A DNA stretch of 50,239 bases, taken from the NCBI GenBank assembly GCA_018065695.1, contig JAGHST010000002.1, forward strand, positions 1-50,239. The letters run 5' to 3'. This DNA is from Candidatus Cacconaster caballi. GTDB lineage: Bacteria > Bacteroidota > Bacteroidia > Bacteroidales > UBA932. Positions 8,284 through 17,742 of the stretch are shown one piece after another (position 1 is the first letter of the stretch; every line of letters begins with the position of its first letter). Below the pieces are notes generated by a model. That model was given only the letters and a program-made list of their open reading frames with translations, had not been told where the DNA came from and did not search any database. A program made the translations under genes and the position numbers.

Positions 8284-11200
8284 ATGAAACGAATACTTTT
8301 GCTTGCGGTGATTGCTCTTTCTGCCGCATCTTTCTGCAGAGCCGAGACTCCGCTCTGGCTACGTGACGTTAAAATCTCTCCTGACGGCACTCAGATTGCC
8401 TTTTGCTACAAAGGCGACATCTATACGGTTCCGGTTCAGGGTGGCACGGCAAAGCGCCTTACGACTCTCGAAAGTTATGAACAGACACCGTTCTGGAGTC
8501 CTGACGGCAGACAGATAGCTTTTTCCAGCGACAGATACGGCAATTTCGACGTGTTCGTAATGCCTTCCAGTGGAGGTAGCGCCGAAAGGCTGACGCGGCA
8601 CTCCAATCCGGAGATTCCGGTAGGGTTTACACCGGACGGCAAAAATGTGCTTTTCAGCGCAAACATTCAGGCTCCCGCAACAAGCATTCAGTTTCCGAGA
8701 GCATCTCTTACCCAGCTCTACAGCGTCCCTGTAAAAGGCGGGAAGGCCGTTCAGTTTATTGGAACTTCCGTTCCGGCTCTGAGTTGGAACAAGGACGGCA
8801 GTTTCTTCGTCTATCAGGACAACAAAGGAATGGAGGATACTTTCCGCAAACATCATATTTCTTCAGTGACACGCGACATCTGGAAATATGACGTAAGAAA
8901 AGGCCGTCATACCAATCTTACACTCCGCCCGGGAGAAGATCTCGATCCGGTTCTTTCGGCAGACGGAAAGACGGTGTATATGCTCAGCGAGCCAGCCTCG
9001 GGTGATGGACATCCGAAGCCGGAGGGTTGGCAGAACAGCATAAACGTATATTCGTTCAAACTTTCGGACCCTTCACAGCTGACTCAAGTCACCTCATTCG
9101 ACACTCATCCCGTACGTTTTCTCAGTATGGCGGGCAATACCCTCTGCTATACCTGGGATGGAGAGATATACACTCAGACTCTTGGCGGCCAGCCTCAAAA
9201 AGTTAAGATTGACGTTGTCCTTGACCAGATGAACATTCCTGAAATCAGGACTCTGTCAAGCGGAGCCAGAGGCGCCGTAGTAAGCCGGGACGGCAAGCAG
9301 ATAGCATTCATTCTCCATGGAGATGTGTTCGTATCGTCTGTTGAATACGGCTCGACCCGCCGCATAACCACCACTCCGGCAGCCGAATCGCAGGTCACAT
9401 TCTCTCCTGACGGACGCAGCGTGATTTATGCAAGCGACCGCAGCGGATGCTACCAGCTTTACAAATCCACGATTGTACGCAAGGAAGACCCTGATTTCGC
9501 CAATGCAACCTTGATTGAAGAGACTGCTGTCCTCCCATCTCCGGGGGTTGACCGCTACAGTCCGAAATACTCTGCAGACGGCAGAAAGCTGGCTTTCATC
9601 GAAGGTCGTACCCGCCTATGTGTGGCAGACCTTGAAAGCGGCCAGACCAAAACCGTGACTGACGGAAGCCAGTGGTTCTCTTTCAGCGGGCCATTCTCTT
9701 ATGACTGGAGCAAGGACGGCAAGTGGTTTACTCTCGAATTTGTTCCGAACGGCCACGAACCTTACTACAATATCGGCATTGTCAGCGCCGAAGGCGGCCC
9801 TGTGACAGATATTACCGGCACCGGCTATATGTGCGGCAATCCGTCATTCACTTTCGACGGCAAGGCGGTCATTTTCTCCAGCGACCGCTACGGCATGCGT
9901 TCACACGCTTCCTGGGGTTCTCAGGAGGATGTCTTTATCTGTTTTCTCACTCAGGATGCCTATGACCGCTTCCGTCTGTCAAAGGAAGATTATGAGCTGA
10001 GAAAACAGGCGGAAAAGAAATCCGACAAGAAAAAGAAAACGGACGTCGAAGTGGAACTTGACGGAATCGAAGACCGTGTTGTCCGTCTTACGCCAAACAG
10101 CAGCAGTCTGGGCGATGCCGTCATCACCAAGGACGGAGAGACAATGTACTTTCTTTCCCGCTTTGAAGGCAGCTATGATCTCTGGAAGGCTAATCTCAGG
10201 GAGAGGGACGTGAAGCTGGTGACAAAGGGAGCCGGCTATGGCAGTTTCCAACTGGATTCCACCGGCAAAACAATCTTCCTGCTTGGATCCACGTTCAAGA
10301 AAATTGATTCTGACAAACTCAAGAGTTTGAAGTTCTCCGCCGAACTGCGGACCGACCGCGCAGCCGAACGTGAATATATGTTCAACTATGTCCGCAAGGA
10401 AGAGAAGAGCAGATTCTACTGCGAAGACATGCACGGGGTGGACTGGGAGAAATATTGCGATGCGTATGCACGCTTCCTGCCTCATATCAGCAACAATTAT
10501 GACTTCGCCGAGCTGCTCAGCGAACTTCTCGGCGAACTCAACGTTTCCCATACAGGAGGAAGATATTCTCCTGCACTCAAGAAAGAACTCACCGCACAGC
10601 TTGGTCTTCTCTATGATCTGACCTACAAGGGAGAGGGCCTCAAGGTTGCGGAAATTCTTAAGGACGGACCGTTCGACCATGCCGGTCTGGAGTTGAAAGC
10701 CGGCGATGTCATCACCCATATCGACGGACAGCCGCTCTCTTCGGACATCGACCCTGACAGGCTTCTCCAGGGCCGCAGCGGCAAAAAGACTCTTGTCAGC
10801 GTGAAGGGCAAGAAAGATATGGTTGTCATACCTGTCTCTCCTTCCCGTCAGAACGAACTTGTGTACAAACGCTGGATCAAGCACAACGCCGAAGTGGTGG
10901 AGAAACTTTCCGGTGGCCGTCTGGGCTATGTCCACATCAGGAGTATGGACGACGGCAGCTTCCGCAACATCTACAGCGACATACTCGGCAAATACTACAA
11001 GTGTGACGGCATCGTCATAGACCAGCGCTTCAACGGAGGCGGACGCCTCCACGAGGATGTCGAGATTCTTTTCGGAGGCGAGAAATATCTCACTCAGGTG
11101 GTCCGCGGACGTGAAGCCTGCGATATGCCTTCACGCCGATGGAACAAACCGAGCATAATGCTTCAGTGTGAGTGCGACTACAGCAATGCACACGGCACAC

Positions 11201-11478
11201 CTTGGGTTTACAGCCATATGAAACTCGGCAAGCTTGTGGGTGCTCCGGTTCCAGGCACTATGACAAGCGTCAACTGGGTTACAATGATAGACGAAACGAT
11301 GGTTTTCGGTATTCCTGTAACCGGCTACCGCACTGCTGAGGGCGTTTATCTTGAAAATTCACAGCTTGAACCTGACGTCTATGTCCTCAATAGGCCGGAA
11401 GAGATACAGGCCGGCAAGGACGCCCAGCTTGAAGCCGCCGTCAGGGAACTTCTCAAGGATATTGATTCATCAAAATAG
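8284..11478 (+). CDS. tricorn-like exported serine protease (S41 family)
   Basis: A 1064-residue protein with an N-terminal signal peptide (MKRILLLAVIALSAASFCRA). Residues from about 25 to 660 hold many beta-propeller repeats of the PD40/TolB type (SPDGTQIAF, SPDGRQIAFSSDR, SPDGRSVIYASDR). A core domain carries GELNVSHTGG with His756, a PDZ domain lies near 785-850 (EILKDGPFDHAGLELKAGDVI), and the S41 domain follows. Ser995 in GTMTSVNW is the likely nucleophile. Tricorn proteases degrade oligopeptides; here the site is probably periplasmic. The start is ATG 8284; upstream in-frame sequence is antisense-like read-through of rplQ. The next gene starts one base after the stop, so they form an operon. 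Confidence 0.88.
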   Translation: MKRILLLAVIALSAASFCRAETPLWLRDVKISPDGTQIAFCYKGDIYTVPVQGGTAKRLTTLESYEQTPFWSPDGRQIAFSSDRYGNFDVFVMPSSGGSAERLTRHSNPEIPVGFTPDGKNVLFSANIQAPATSIQFPRASLTQLYSVPVKGGKAVQFIGTSVPALSWNKDGSFFVYQDNKGMEDTFRKHHISSVTRDIWKYDVRKGRHTNLTLRPGEDLDPVLSADGKTVYMLSEPASGDGHPKPEGWQNSINVYSFKLSDPSQLTQVTSFDTHPVRFLSMAGNTLCYTWDGEIYTQTLGGQPQKVKIDVVLDQMNIPEIRTLSSGARGAVVSRDGKQIAFILHGDVFVSSVEYGSTRRITTTPAAESQVTFSPDGRSVIYASDRSGCYQLYKSTIVRKEDPDFANATLIEETAVLPSPGVDRYSPKYSADGRKLAFIEGRTRLCVADLESGQTKTVTDGSQWFSFSGPFSYDWSKDGKWFTLEFVPNGHEPYYNIGIVSAEGGPVTDITGTGYMCGNPSFTFDGKAVIFSSDRYGMRSHASWGSQEDVFICFLTQDAYDRFRLSKEDYELRKQAEKKSDKKKKTDVEVELDGIEDRVVRLTPNSSSLGDAVITKDGETMYFLSRFEGSYDLWKANLRERDVKLVTKGAGYGSFQLDSTGKTIFLLGSTFKKIDSDKLKSLKFSAELRTDRAAEREYMFNYVRKEEKSRFYCEDMHGVDWEKYCDAYARFLPHISNNYDFAELLSELLGELNVSHTGGRYSPALKKELTAQLGLLYDLTYKGEGLKVAEILKDGPFDHAGLELKAGDVITHIDGQPLSSDIDPDRLLQGRSGKKTLVSVKGKKDMVVIPVSPSRQNELVYKRWIKHNAEVVEKLSGGRLGYVHIRSMDDGSFRNIYSDILGKYYKCDGIVIDQRFNGGGRLHEDVEILFGGEKYLTQVVRGREACDMPSRRWNKPSIMLQCECDYSNAHGTPWVYSHMKLGKLVGAPVPGTMTSVNWVTMIDETMVFGIPVTGYRTAEGVYLENSQLEPDVYVLNRPEEIQAGKDAQLEAAVRELLKDIDSSK

Positions 11479-11479
11479 T

Positions 11480-13627
11480 ATGAAGCGTACGATAATGATT
11501 TTGGCCGCACTGCTTGCAGTGCAGACAGTATGGGCACAGAGAGAAGAACTCAGGGAAAATCCTGAAAGATATTCGGGAGTTCACTACAGATATGAGGCTC
11601 CTTCGGAGATGACAGACACCCCCTCTCCTGAAGGTTTTGAGCCGTTCTATGTAAGCCATTACGGACGCCACGGCAGCCGTTACCACGCAGGGGATGTCTA
11701 CATCAGAACCTGCATTGGAATATTTTCGCCTTTGGCGGACAAAGGTCTGCTGACTCGGGAGGGTATGGCTCTTTTCCGTGAACTCAAGGCCATCGAAGAG
11801 GCTCAGTCCGATATGATAGGATACCTTACCCAAAAAGGGGCCCGTGAGCATCGCGAGGTGGCACACCGTCTATATCAGAGAGTCCCGGAGCTCTTCAATC
11901 AGAAAGATCGCAGTGAGGTGCTGGCAGTCTCCAGCATAATCCAGCGCTGTATTCAGAGCATGTCCAATTTCTGTATGCAGCTCAAGGTGGAAAATCCCGC
12001 TCTTGATATCAGTATGTATTCAGGAGAGCGTTATATGAAATACATACTCAACGGGGCTGACATCAAGCATAATCCGCGCCATAAAGCCATTCTTGATTCT
12101 GTGCTTGCAGCGCGTTTCGATCCTTCGCGCGCAATGAAGGCCTGGTTCAACGACCCGGAGAAAGCCTCCGAGTATTTCAACGGATTTGATGCTGCCCACG
12201 TATGCCTCTACGTCTATTATATCAGCACTACGGTCGATTGTCTCGACGAGCAGCTTGCAGGCACCTACGGCTTCTTCACCGAAGACGAACTCTTCACCCT
12301 CTGGCAATACGACAATATGAACAATATTGACAATATGGGCTTCACTCAGGAAAACCGTTCAGGTACCAAGGTGGTTGCCGATCATATTATGAGGGATATG
12401 ATAGAGAAGGCGGATGCCGCTGTTGCAGGCAATAACCGCGCCGCCGATTTGCGCTTCGGCCACGATTCCGGTCTGCTGCCTCTCATATCGTCTCTCGGCC
12501 TCGAAGGCATAGACAAAGTTATGCCTATGGTTCGTACGGCAGACCCTGACGGCATATTCATCTACAAGTTTATGCCTATGTGCTCATCACTGCAGATGAT
12601 TTTCTATCGCAACACTGCTGGAGAGGTGCTTGTCAAATTCGTCAGAAACGAAAGGGAGACCACCATTCCCGCTCTCAAGCCCGTCAGCGGGCCGTATTAC
12701 AGCTGGACGGACGTAAGGGCTTATATGGCCGAAAAATGCGGATACAAGAACCTCCGTCTTGTCTATTGGAACATCCAGAACGGAATGTGGGACGGTCAGG
12801 ACGACGGTTACGACCGTTTCGTGGCCTGGGTTTCCGGACTGGCTCCGGACATCTGCGTCTGGTGCGAAGGCCAGAGCATCTACTACAACGGCACGGCAAC
12901 TGAAATGAAGAAGGGAGAGCGCTATCTGGTGGATGGATGGAAGGACCTTGCAGCGCGTTACGGACACTCCTATGTCTATATAGGAGGTCACCGCGACAAC
13001 TATCCGCAGGTCATAACTTCAAAGTATCCCATAGAGAATGTCAAACGTATTACAGGTGCCAAGCCTGACAGCATCGTGACACACGGCGCCGGATGGGCGC
13101 GCATCGATGTCGGAGGAGAGAAGATAAATGTGGTGACTCTCCATACCTGGCCTCAGAAATGGGCTTACAGGGCCAAGGACCAGTCGGCAAGTGCTGCTGC
13201 CGGAGGCGGAGACAAGTATCGCCGCAAGGAGATAGAATACATCTGCAACCACACCATTCTTTCCTGTCCGGATGCTGCAGACCAGATGTGGATGATGATG
13301 GGAGATCACAATGCCCGTTCGCGTGTGGACAATTTTTTCTACGGATTCGCTGAAGATGACAGCAGATTCCTTGTCCACGATTTCATCCTGGAGAAAACCC
13401 CATACGTCGATGTGATAGCCGACCGCCATCCCGGCGAGTTCAAGACCTCGATGCACGGCAGCAGCCGCATAGACTTTGTCTATCTCACTCCCAATCTGAA
13501 CGCAAAGGTTGTGGATGCCTCGATTGTGGTGGACCGATATACGGAACCGGTCCGCAATCCAGAGCACCTGTCCAATTTCTGGCACCCGTCGGATCACAGA
13601 CCGGTCTTGGTGGATTTCCGCCTGTAG
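11480..13627 (+). CDS. exported histidine acid phosphatase fused to an EEP-family phosphatase
   Basis: This 715-residue protein has a signal peptide (MKRTIMILAALLAVQTVWAQ). Residues 45-420 form a branch-2 histidine phosphatase: R63-H64-G65-S66-R67 is the catalytic motif and H328-D329 the proton-donor pair. Residues 425-715 form an endonuclease/exonuclease/phosphatase domain: N431 in YWNIQNG, a Glu in VWCEGQ, D609/N611 in GDHNAR, Asp in SSRIDFVY and D705-H706 in HPSDHRPV. Both active sites look complete. The first domain resembles phytase/MINPP-like enzymes and the second resembles sugar- or inositol-phosphate phosphatases, so organic phosphate scavenging is likely, but the substrate cannot be read from sequence. 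ATG 11480 follows the protease stop by one base. Confidence 0.85.
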   Translation: MKRTIMILAALLAVQTVWAQREELRENPERYSGVHYRYEAPSEMTDTPSPEGFEPFYVSHYGRHGSRYHAGDVYIRTCIGIFSPLADKGLLTREGMALFRELKAIEEAQSDMIGYLTQKGAREHREVAHRLYQRVPELFNQKDRSEVLAVSSIIQRCIQSMSNFCMQLKVENPALDISMYSGERYMKYILNGADIKHNPRHKAILDSVLAARFDPSRAMKAWFNDPEKASEYFNGFDAAHVCLYVYYISTTVDCLDEQLAGTYGFFTEDELFTLWQYDNMNNIDNMGFTQENRSGTKVVADHIMRDMIEKADAAVAGNNRAADLRFGHDSGLLPLISSLGLEGIDKVMPMVRTADPDGIFIYKFMPMCSSLQMIFYRNTAGEVLVKFVRNERETTIPALKPVSGPYYSWTDVRAYMAEKCGYKNLRLVYWNIQNGMWDGQDDGYDRFVAWVSGLAPDICVWCEGQSIYYNGTATEMKKGERYLVDGWKDLAARYGHSYVYIGGHRDNYPQVITSKYPIENVKRITGAKPDSIVTHGAGWARIDVGGEKINVVTLHTWPQKWAYRAKDQSASAAAGGGDKYRRKEIEYICNHTILSCPDAADQMWMMMGDHNARSRVDNFFYGFAEDDSRFLVHDFILEKTPYVDVIADRHPGEFKTSMHGSSRIDFVYLTPNLNAKVVDASIVVDRYTEPVRNPEHLSNFWHPSDHRPVLVDFRL

Positions 13628-13633
13628 CGAAGA

Positions 13634-14914
13634 TTACTTTCCTGCAGGTTCGTGCTTGTATTTGAATACTATCGCGAACACTATTGCCAGCAGAAGAGCG
13701 AACCCTGCGAATACATACCAGGATGCGCTCCATCCTGCCATCAGGTAGTCGAAGTCTCCGTCCCTGCCGATTGTGAAGTGGTTGACCACCGCACCTGCGC
13801 AGAGCGAACCTATTGTTGCGCCAAGGCCGTTGGTCATCATCATAAACACTCCCTGTGCGCTGCTGCGGATGCTTTCGTTGGTATTCTGCTCTACGAAGAG
13901 CGAGCCGCTTATGTTGAAGAAATCGAATGCCACGCCGTAAACGATCATCGAAAGTATGAAGAGCACGAGGCCGAATCCGGTAGGACTGCCGACTCCGAGC
14001 AGACCGAAGCGCAGAAACCACGCTATGAAGGAGATGAGCATCACTTTCTTGATGCCGAACTTGCGCAGGAAGAAAGGTATGAGCAGGATACAGCACGTCT
14101 CGGAAACCTGTGAAATCGATGAGAGGAACACCTTGTTCTTCACCGCAAACGCATCGGCCAACTCAGGAGATTTGCCGAAAGCGTCAAGGTAAGGGGTGGC
14201 GAAGCCGTTTGTCACCTGAAGACACATACCGAGCATAAACGAAAAGATGAAGAAGATGCACATCTTCCTCTCCTTGAAGAGAGCGAATGCCCTCAGGCCG
14301 AAAGCATCCACGAGGGATGATGATGCGGCTTTGCTGGTAGGACAGTTTGGAAGGGTAAATGAGTATATGGCGAGGATGAAGCCCCAGGCTGCGGAAACGA
14401 AGAACTGATTGTAGTCGTTCATAAAGCCTGTGAAGTTCACTATCCACATTGAAAGGATAAAGCCGATTGTACCGAAGACGCGGATGGGCGGGAAGTCCTT
14501 CACCGTGTCCATACCGTTCTTTGTAAGAGCGTTGTAGGAGACAGAATTGCCGAGAGCGATGGTAGGCATGAAGAAAGCCGCGCTGATGGCATAATAAGGG
14601 AAAATCTGACCGAAAGTGACGTCGGCGCCGTACTTCATTCCCATATAACCGGCAATGGAGATGAAGGTTGCGGCAAGAAAGTGACAGATTCCGAGCAGTT
14701 TCTGGGCAGGTATCCAGCGGTCTGCCACGATGCCCATAAGAGCCGGCATAAAGAGGGAGACGATGCCCTGAACTGCGAAGAAAGAGCCGATTTGCGGACC
14801 CATATTGATGCGTCCGAGATAAACGCCCAGAGAGCAGAGATATGCCCCCCATACGGCGAATATCAGGAAGTTCATCACTATGAGCCTGATGGAGATTTGT
14901 GTTTTTGGATTCAT
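13634..14914 (-). CDS. MFS transporter, nucleoside:H+ symporter type
   Basis: A 426-residue inner-membrane protein with about 12 hydrophobic segments. The start (SIRLIVMNFLIFAVWGAYLCSLGVYL) and the central pattern GNSVSYNAL...IRVFGTIGFILSMW are those of the NupG/XapB-like nucleoside symporters. It is the last gene of a leftward group with tgt and the LptF/LptG permease, 12 bases after the permease. It converges with the phosphatase gene with only 6 bases between the stop codons. The substrate is not proven; purine or 7-deazapurine nucleosides are possible given tgt upstream. Confidence 0.8.
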   Translation of the reverse strand: MNPKTQISIRLIVMNFLIFAVWGAYLCSLGVYLGRINMGPQIGSFFAVQGIVSLFMPALMGIVADRWIPAQKLLGICHFLAATFISIAGYMGMKYGADVTFGQIFPYYAISAAFFMPTIALGNSVSYNALTKNGMDTVKDFPPIRVFGTIGFILSMWIVNFTGFMNDYNQFFVSAAWGFILAIYSFTLPNCPTSKAASSSLVDAFGLRAFALFKERKMCIFFIFSFMLGMCLQVTNGFATPYLDAFGKSPELADAFAVKNKVFLSSISQVSETCCILLIPFFLRKFGIKKVMLISFIAWFLRFGLLGVGSPTGFGLVLFILSMIVYGVAFDFFNISGSLFVEQNTNESIRSSAQGVFMMMTNGLGATIGSLCAGAVVNHFTIGRDGDFDYLMAGWSASWYVFAGFALLLAIVFAIVFKYKHEPAGK

Positions 14915-14926
14915 ATTGATTGAGGT

Positions 14927-16021
14927 TTATTTTGGCGCGAGTTTATAAATGACGAACGCTATGGCGGCATACAGGATGTTAGGCATCCAAAGCGCAATTA
15001 CCGGCGGCAGGGTATCGGTCATTACGAACATCTGACTGAAGCGCTGGAACAGGATGTATGAAAAACTGAGTGCAAGGCCGACGCCGATGTTCAGGCCGAG
15101 GCCTCCGCGTTTCTTGCGGGAGCATAGGGACACTGCCATAAGAGTCAGGATGAATGCGGAGAAAGGCGTGGCGATGCGGGTGTTCTTTTCAATGAGGGCA
15201 TATTTCACCATCTCGTCGCCCCTCATCTTCTGAAGTTCTATCAATTTGTTGAGTTCTCTTCCCGGCAGCGATTCCACCACATTCTTCCTTCTGTAAAAGT
15301 CTTCCACCGTGAGTGAAATCACCGTGTCGAGATGATTGCCCTGTTCCATTATTTCGGAGCCGCCGTATATGTCGCGCTTGAAATAGGTGTTCAGTTTCCA
15401 GCCGTTGAATGTGCTGTCCCAGGAGGCCGATTCGGCGGAAACCTTGGATGTCAAGCGGTTGTCTTTCACCGACTCGAGAGTGAATCGGTAGGCCGTGTTG
15501 CTCCACTGGCTGAACTGCTCCACATAGACAAACTCTCCCGGTGAGAGCTGATAGTGGATGTTGCGCTGCCCGCTCGCGGTTTTCTGCACCTTGACATATT
15601 TGTTTTCGAAATCCAGACGATGCTGGTTGGCCGACGGAATCACGTAGAGGCCGAGGCCGAGAGAAAGAGCCGCGATGATGCCGGCGGCAATCATATAAGG
15701 CTTGAGTATCCGCTTGAAGCTGATGCCTCCGGCCAGCATCGCCACCATTTCGCTGTGCTGTGAGAGTTTGGAGGTGAAGAATATTACTGAGATGAAGACC
15801 AGCAGCGGGCTGAAACTGTTGATGAGCCAGCAGGTGAAGCCTGCATAGTATTGGAACACGATCTCGTTGAGGGGTGCATTGTTGGTGATGAACTTCTCTA
15901 TTTTCTCGCTGAGGTCGAATACAATGAATATCAAGATGGTAATGAGCACCGTAAAGAGGTACGTTCCTATGAACTTCTTTATGATGTACCAGTCGAGTAT
16001 CTTGATTTCCGGCTTCTTCAT
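14927..16021 (-). CDS. LptF/LptG family permease
   Basis: A 364-residue inner-membrane protein of the YjgP/YjgQ family, which forms the membrane part of the ABC machine that extracts lipopolysaccharide for transport to the outer membrane. Membrane segments lie near residues 15-35, 55-75 and 100-120 and three more at the C-terminal end. Between them is a periplasmic beta-rich domain (residues 130-270). The start is ATG 16021 (MKKPEIKILDWYIIKKFIGTYL); the longer in-frame start at 16060 lies inside tgt. Only one of the LptF/LptG pair is present here; the partner must be elsewhere. Confidence 0.88.
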   Translation of the reverse strand: MKKPEIKILDWYIIKKFIGTYLFTVLITILIFIVFDLSEKIEKFITNNAPLNEIVFQYYAGFTCWLINSFSPLLVFISVIFFTSKLSQHSEMVAMLAGGISFKRILKPYMIAAGIIAALSLGLGLYVIPSANQHRLDFENKYVKVQKTASGQRNIHYQLSPGEFVYVEQFSQWSNTAYRFTLESVKDNRLTSKVSAESASWDSTFNGWKLNTYFKRDIYGGSEIMEQGNHLDTVISLTVEDFYRRKNVVESLPGRELNKLIELQKMRGDEMVKYALIEKNTRIATPFSAFILTLMAVSLCSRKKRGGLGLNIGVGLALSFSYILFQRFSQMFVMTDTLPPVIALWMPNILYAAIAFVIYKLAPK

Positions 16022-16025
16022 TGTC

Positions 16026-17156
16026 TTAAAGTTTCGTTTCGAGTCTCTTGACCGTCGCATTCTTCCACTGGAGGAAATCTCCTTTGGCGATATGTTCGCG
16101 GGCCTTGCTCACGAGATTGAGATAGAAGGCCAGATTATGTTCTGTGGCAATCTGCGCGGCCAGCATCTCGCCGGAGATGAAGAGGTGGCGCAGGTATGCC
16201 TTCGAGTAGCAGTGGTCCACGAAAGAAGTTCCCTCGGGATCGAGCGGGGAAAAGTCGTCCGCCCATTTCCTGTTGCGGATATGCATCGTACCCTCGCTTG
16301 TGAACAGCATTGCGTTGCGGCCGTTGCGGGTTGGCATCACGCAGTCGAACATATCCACTCCGCGCCCTATTGCCTCCAACAGGTTGGCCGGCGTGCCCAC
16401 TCCCATCAGATAGCGGGGCTTGTCTTTCGGAAGAATGGGATGCACGAGTTCCAGCATCTCGTACATCTTTTCCGTAGGTTCGCCCACGGCGAGACCTCCG
16501 ATTGCGCAGCCTTCTCGTCCGAGGGAGGCTACGTTTTCAGCGGCTCTGCGGCGCAGGTCCGGATAGATGCATCCCTGCACTATCGGGAAGAACGTCTGGC
16601 TGTAGCCGTACAGCGGCTCTGTCTCGTCAAACCTCTTTATACAGCGCTTCAGCCACCGTTCGGTCAGGTTCAGCGACTTTTCGGCATATTTGTAGTCGGC
16701 ATCTCCCGGGCAGCATTCATCGAGTGCCATTATTATGTCGGCTCCGATGATGCGCTGGGTATCCACATTGTTTTCAGGAGTGAAGATGTGTCGCGAACCG
16801 TCGATATGGCTCTGGAAGATGCATCCCTCTTCGGTCAGTTTACGGCTCTGGGCCAGAGAAAAAACCTGAAATCCGCCGCTGTCTGTCAGGATTGGCCTCT
16901 CCCACGACGTGAAACGGTGCAATCCGCCCGCCTTCCGCAGTACGTCCAGCCCCGGACGCAGATAGAGGTGGTAGGTGTTGCCAAGGATTATACCGGCCTT
17001 GATGTCTTCTCTCAAGTCCTTATGATACACTCCTTTGACCGACCCTACGGTTCCGACCGGCATAAAGATGGGAGTCTCGATGTTTCCGTGATCCGTCTCT
17101 ATGAGGCCTGTTCTTGCCTCCGAAAGCGGATCTTTCCCCAACAAAGTGAATTTCAT
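16026..17156 (-). CDS. tgt: tRNA-guanine transglycosylase (bacterial type)
   Basis: TGT (376 aa) exchanges guanine 34 for preQ1 in tRNAs for Asp, Asn, His and Tyr. Seen motifs are DSGGFQVFSL, ALDECCP, GGLAVGEPTEKM and FDCVMPTRNGR, the last with the catalytic Asp. The Cys in DEC and the Val in GLAVGE match the positions that favour preQ1 over queuine in bacterial enzymes. A TATCTTTG box on the minus strand ends only 6 bases before the ATG. The permease starts 4 bases after its stop. The C-terminal zinc site can be followed near the end (CYSKAYLRHLF...H). Confidence 0.95.
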   Translation of the reverse strand: MKFTLLGKDPLSEARTGLIETDHGNIETPIFMPVGTVGSVKGVYHKDLREDIKAGIILGNTYHLYLRPGLDVLRKAGGLHRFTSWERPILTDSGGFQVFSLAQSRKLTEEGCIFQSHIDGSRHIFTPENNVDTQRIIGADIIMALDECCPGDADYKYAEKSLNLTERWLKRCIKRFDETEPLYGYSQTFFPIVQGCIYPDLRRRAAENVASLGREGCAIGGLAVGEPTEKMYEMLELVHPILPKDKPRYLMGVGTPANLLEAIGRGVDMFDCVMPTRNGRNAMLFTSEGTMHIRNRKWADDFSPLDPEGTSFVDHCYSKAYLRHLFISGEMLAAQIATEHNLAFYLNLVSKAREHIAKGDFLQWKNATVKRLETKL

Positions 17157-17162
17157 ATCTTA

Positions 17163-17170
17163 CAAAGATA
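17163..17170 (-). promoter_or_regulatory. -7 promoter box of tgt
   Basis: On the minus strand these bases read TATCTTTG, a full match to the Bacteroidota -7 consensus TAnnTTTG. Only 6 bases lie between the box and the tgt ATG, so the transcript would have almost no leader. No TTG was found at the expected -33 distance. Confidence 0.55.
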
Positions 17171-17202
17171 GAAATAATTTCCGGCTTTGAGGAAAAAGAT
17201 GG

Positions 17203-17670
17203 CTATTCTGCCTCTCTCAGGCGGTAGGAGAGGAGGCTCACTACCCGCATCACGTCCTTGCGGTAGCCTTCGACCACGAAAGGATTGTCGCCGACGTTGA
17301 TGGTGATGCGATCTTCGCAGAAGAGGCGGAAAAGGCGCTGCAACGGCTTGCTCTGGCGGAAAGTTATGACAGCGGGACTCTCTTTTTCAACCTCGTAGCC
17401 GAGTTCTTCCATAGCGGCGAGGATTGTCGGCCTGTATTTTGCATAGTCTCCGTTGGCATAAAGTTTTCTCTTGAAGAAACTGACGGCGGGATACACCGCG
17501 CCGAAGGCGACGAAGAAGAGTACGAGTTTCGGCAGCGAGCCCTCTTGGAACATATCGGTCAGGGCTATGCCTTTCGGCCGCTCGATGACGAGATAGAGGA
17601 TGCTTACGATGACTGCGAAAACTACAACGAAATAAAGCAGCGATTTGACTGCGCGTATGAAGTACTTCAT
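17203..17670 (-). CDS. small membrane protein of unknown function
   Basis: A 155-residue protein with two membrane segments, roughly residues 9-29 and 47-66, followed by a soluble C-terminal domain of about 85 residues (residues 70-155; AAMEELGYEVEKESPAVITFR). I do not recognise the family by name; such proteins are common as conserved hypotheticals in Bacteroidales. It stands alone: tgt lies 46 bases downstream with its own promoter box and the coiled-coil gene diverges from it. Confidence 0.75.
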   Translation of the reverse strand: MKYFIRAVKSLLYFVVVFAVIVSILYLVIERPKGIALTDMFQEGSLPKLVLFFVAFGAVYPAVSFFKRKLYANGDYAKYRPTILAAMEELGYEVEKESPAVITFRQSKPLQRLFRLFCEDRITINVGDNPFVVEGYRKDVMRVVSLLSYRLREAE

Positions 17671-17713
17671 ATTCTGTTTTGAACTGGCAATTTTTATCTT
17701 CGCAAATTTATAT

Positions 17714-17721
17714 TATTTTTG
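17714..17721 (+). promoter_or_regulatory. -7 promoter box of the coiled-coil gene
   Basis: TATTTTTG matches TAnnTTTG and lies 21 bases before the ATG at 17743. No convincing TTG is seen at the -33 distance, so this is a partial promoter call. Confidence 0.45.
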
Positions 17722-17742
17722 TAACAAAATAAACTCATTATT

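Noticed and set aside
9979-11052. 357-codon open frame antisense to the tricorn-like gene
   Set aside because: Shadow of a GC-biased coding strand; no domain seen and the sense gene has complete motifs.
15867-17171. 434-codon open frame antisense to tgt
   Set aside because: It lies opposite the well-supported tgt gene and part of the permease gene, and shows no family motif.
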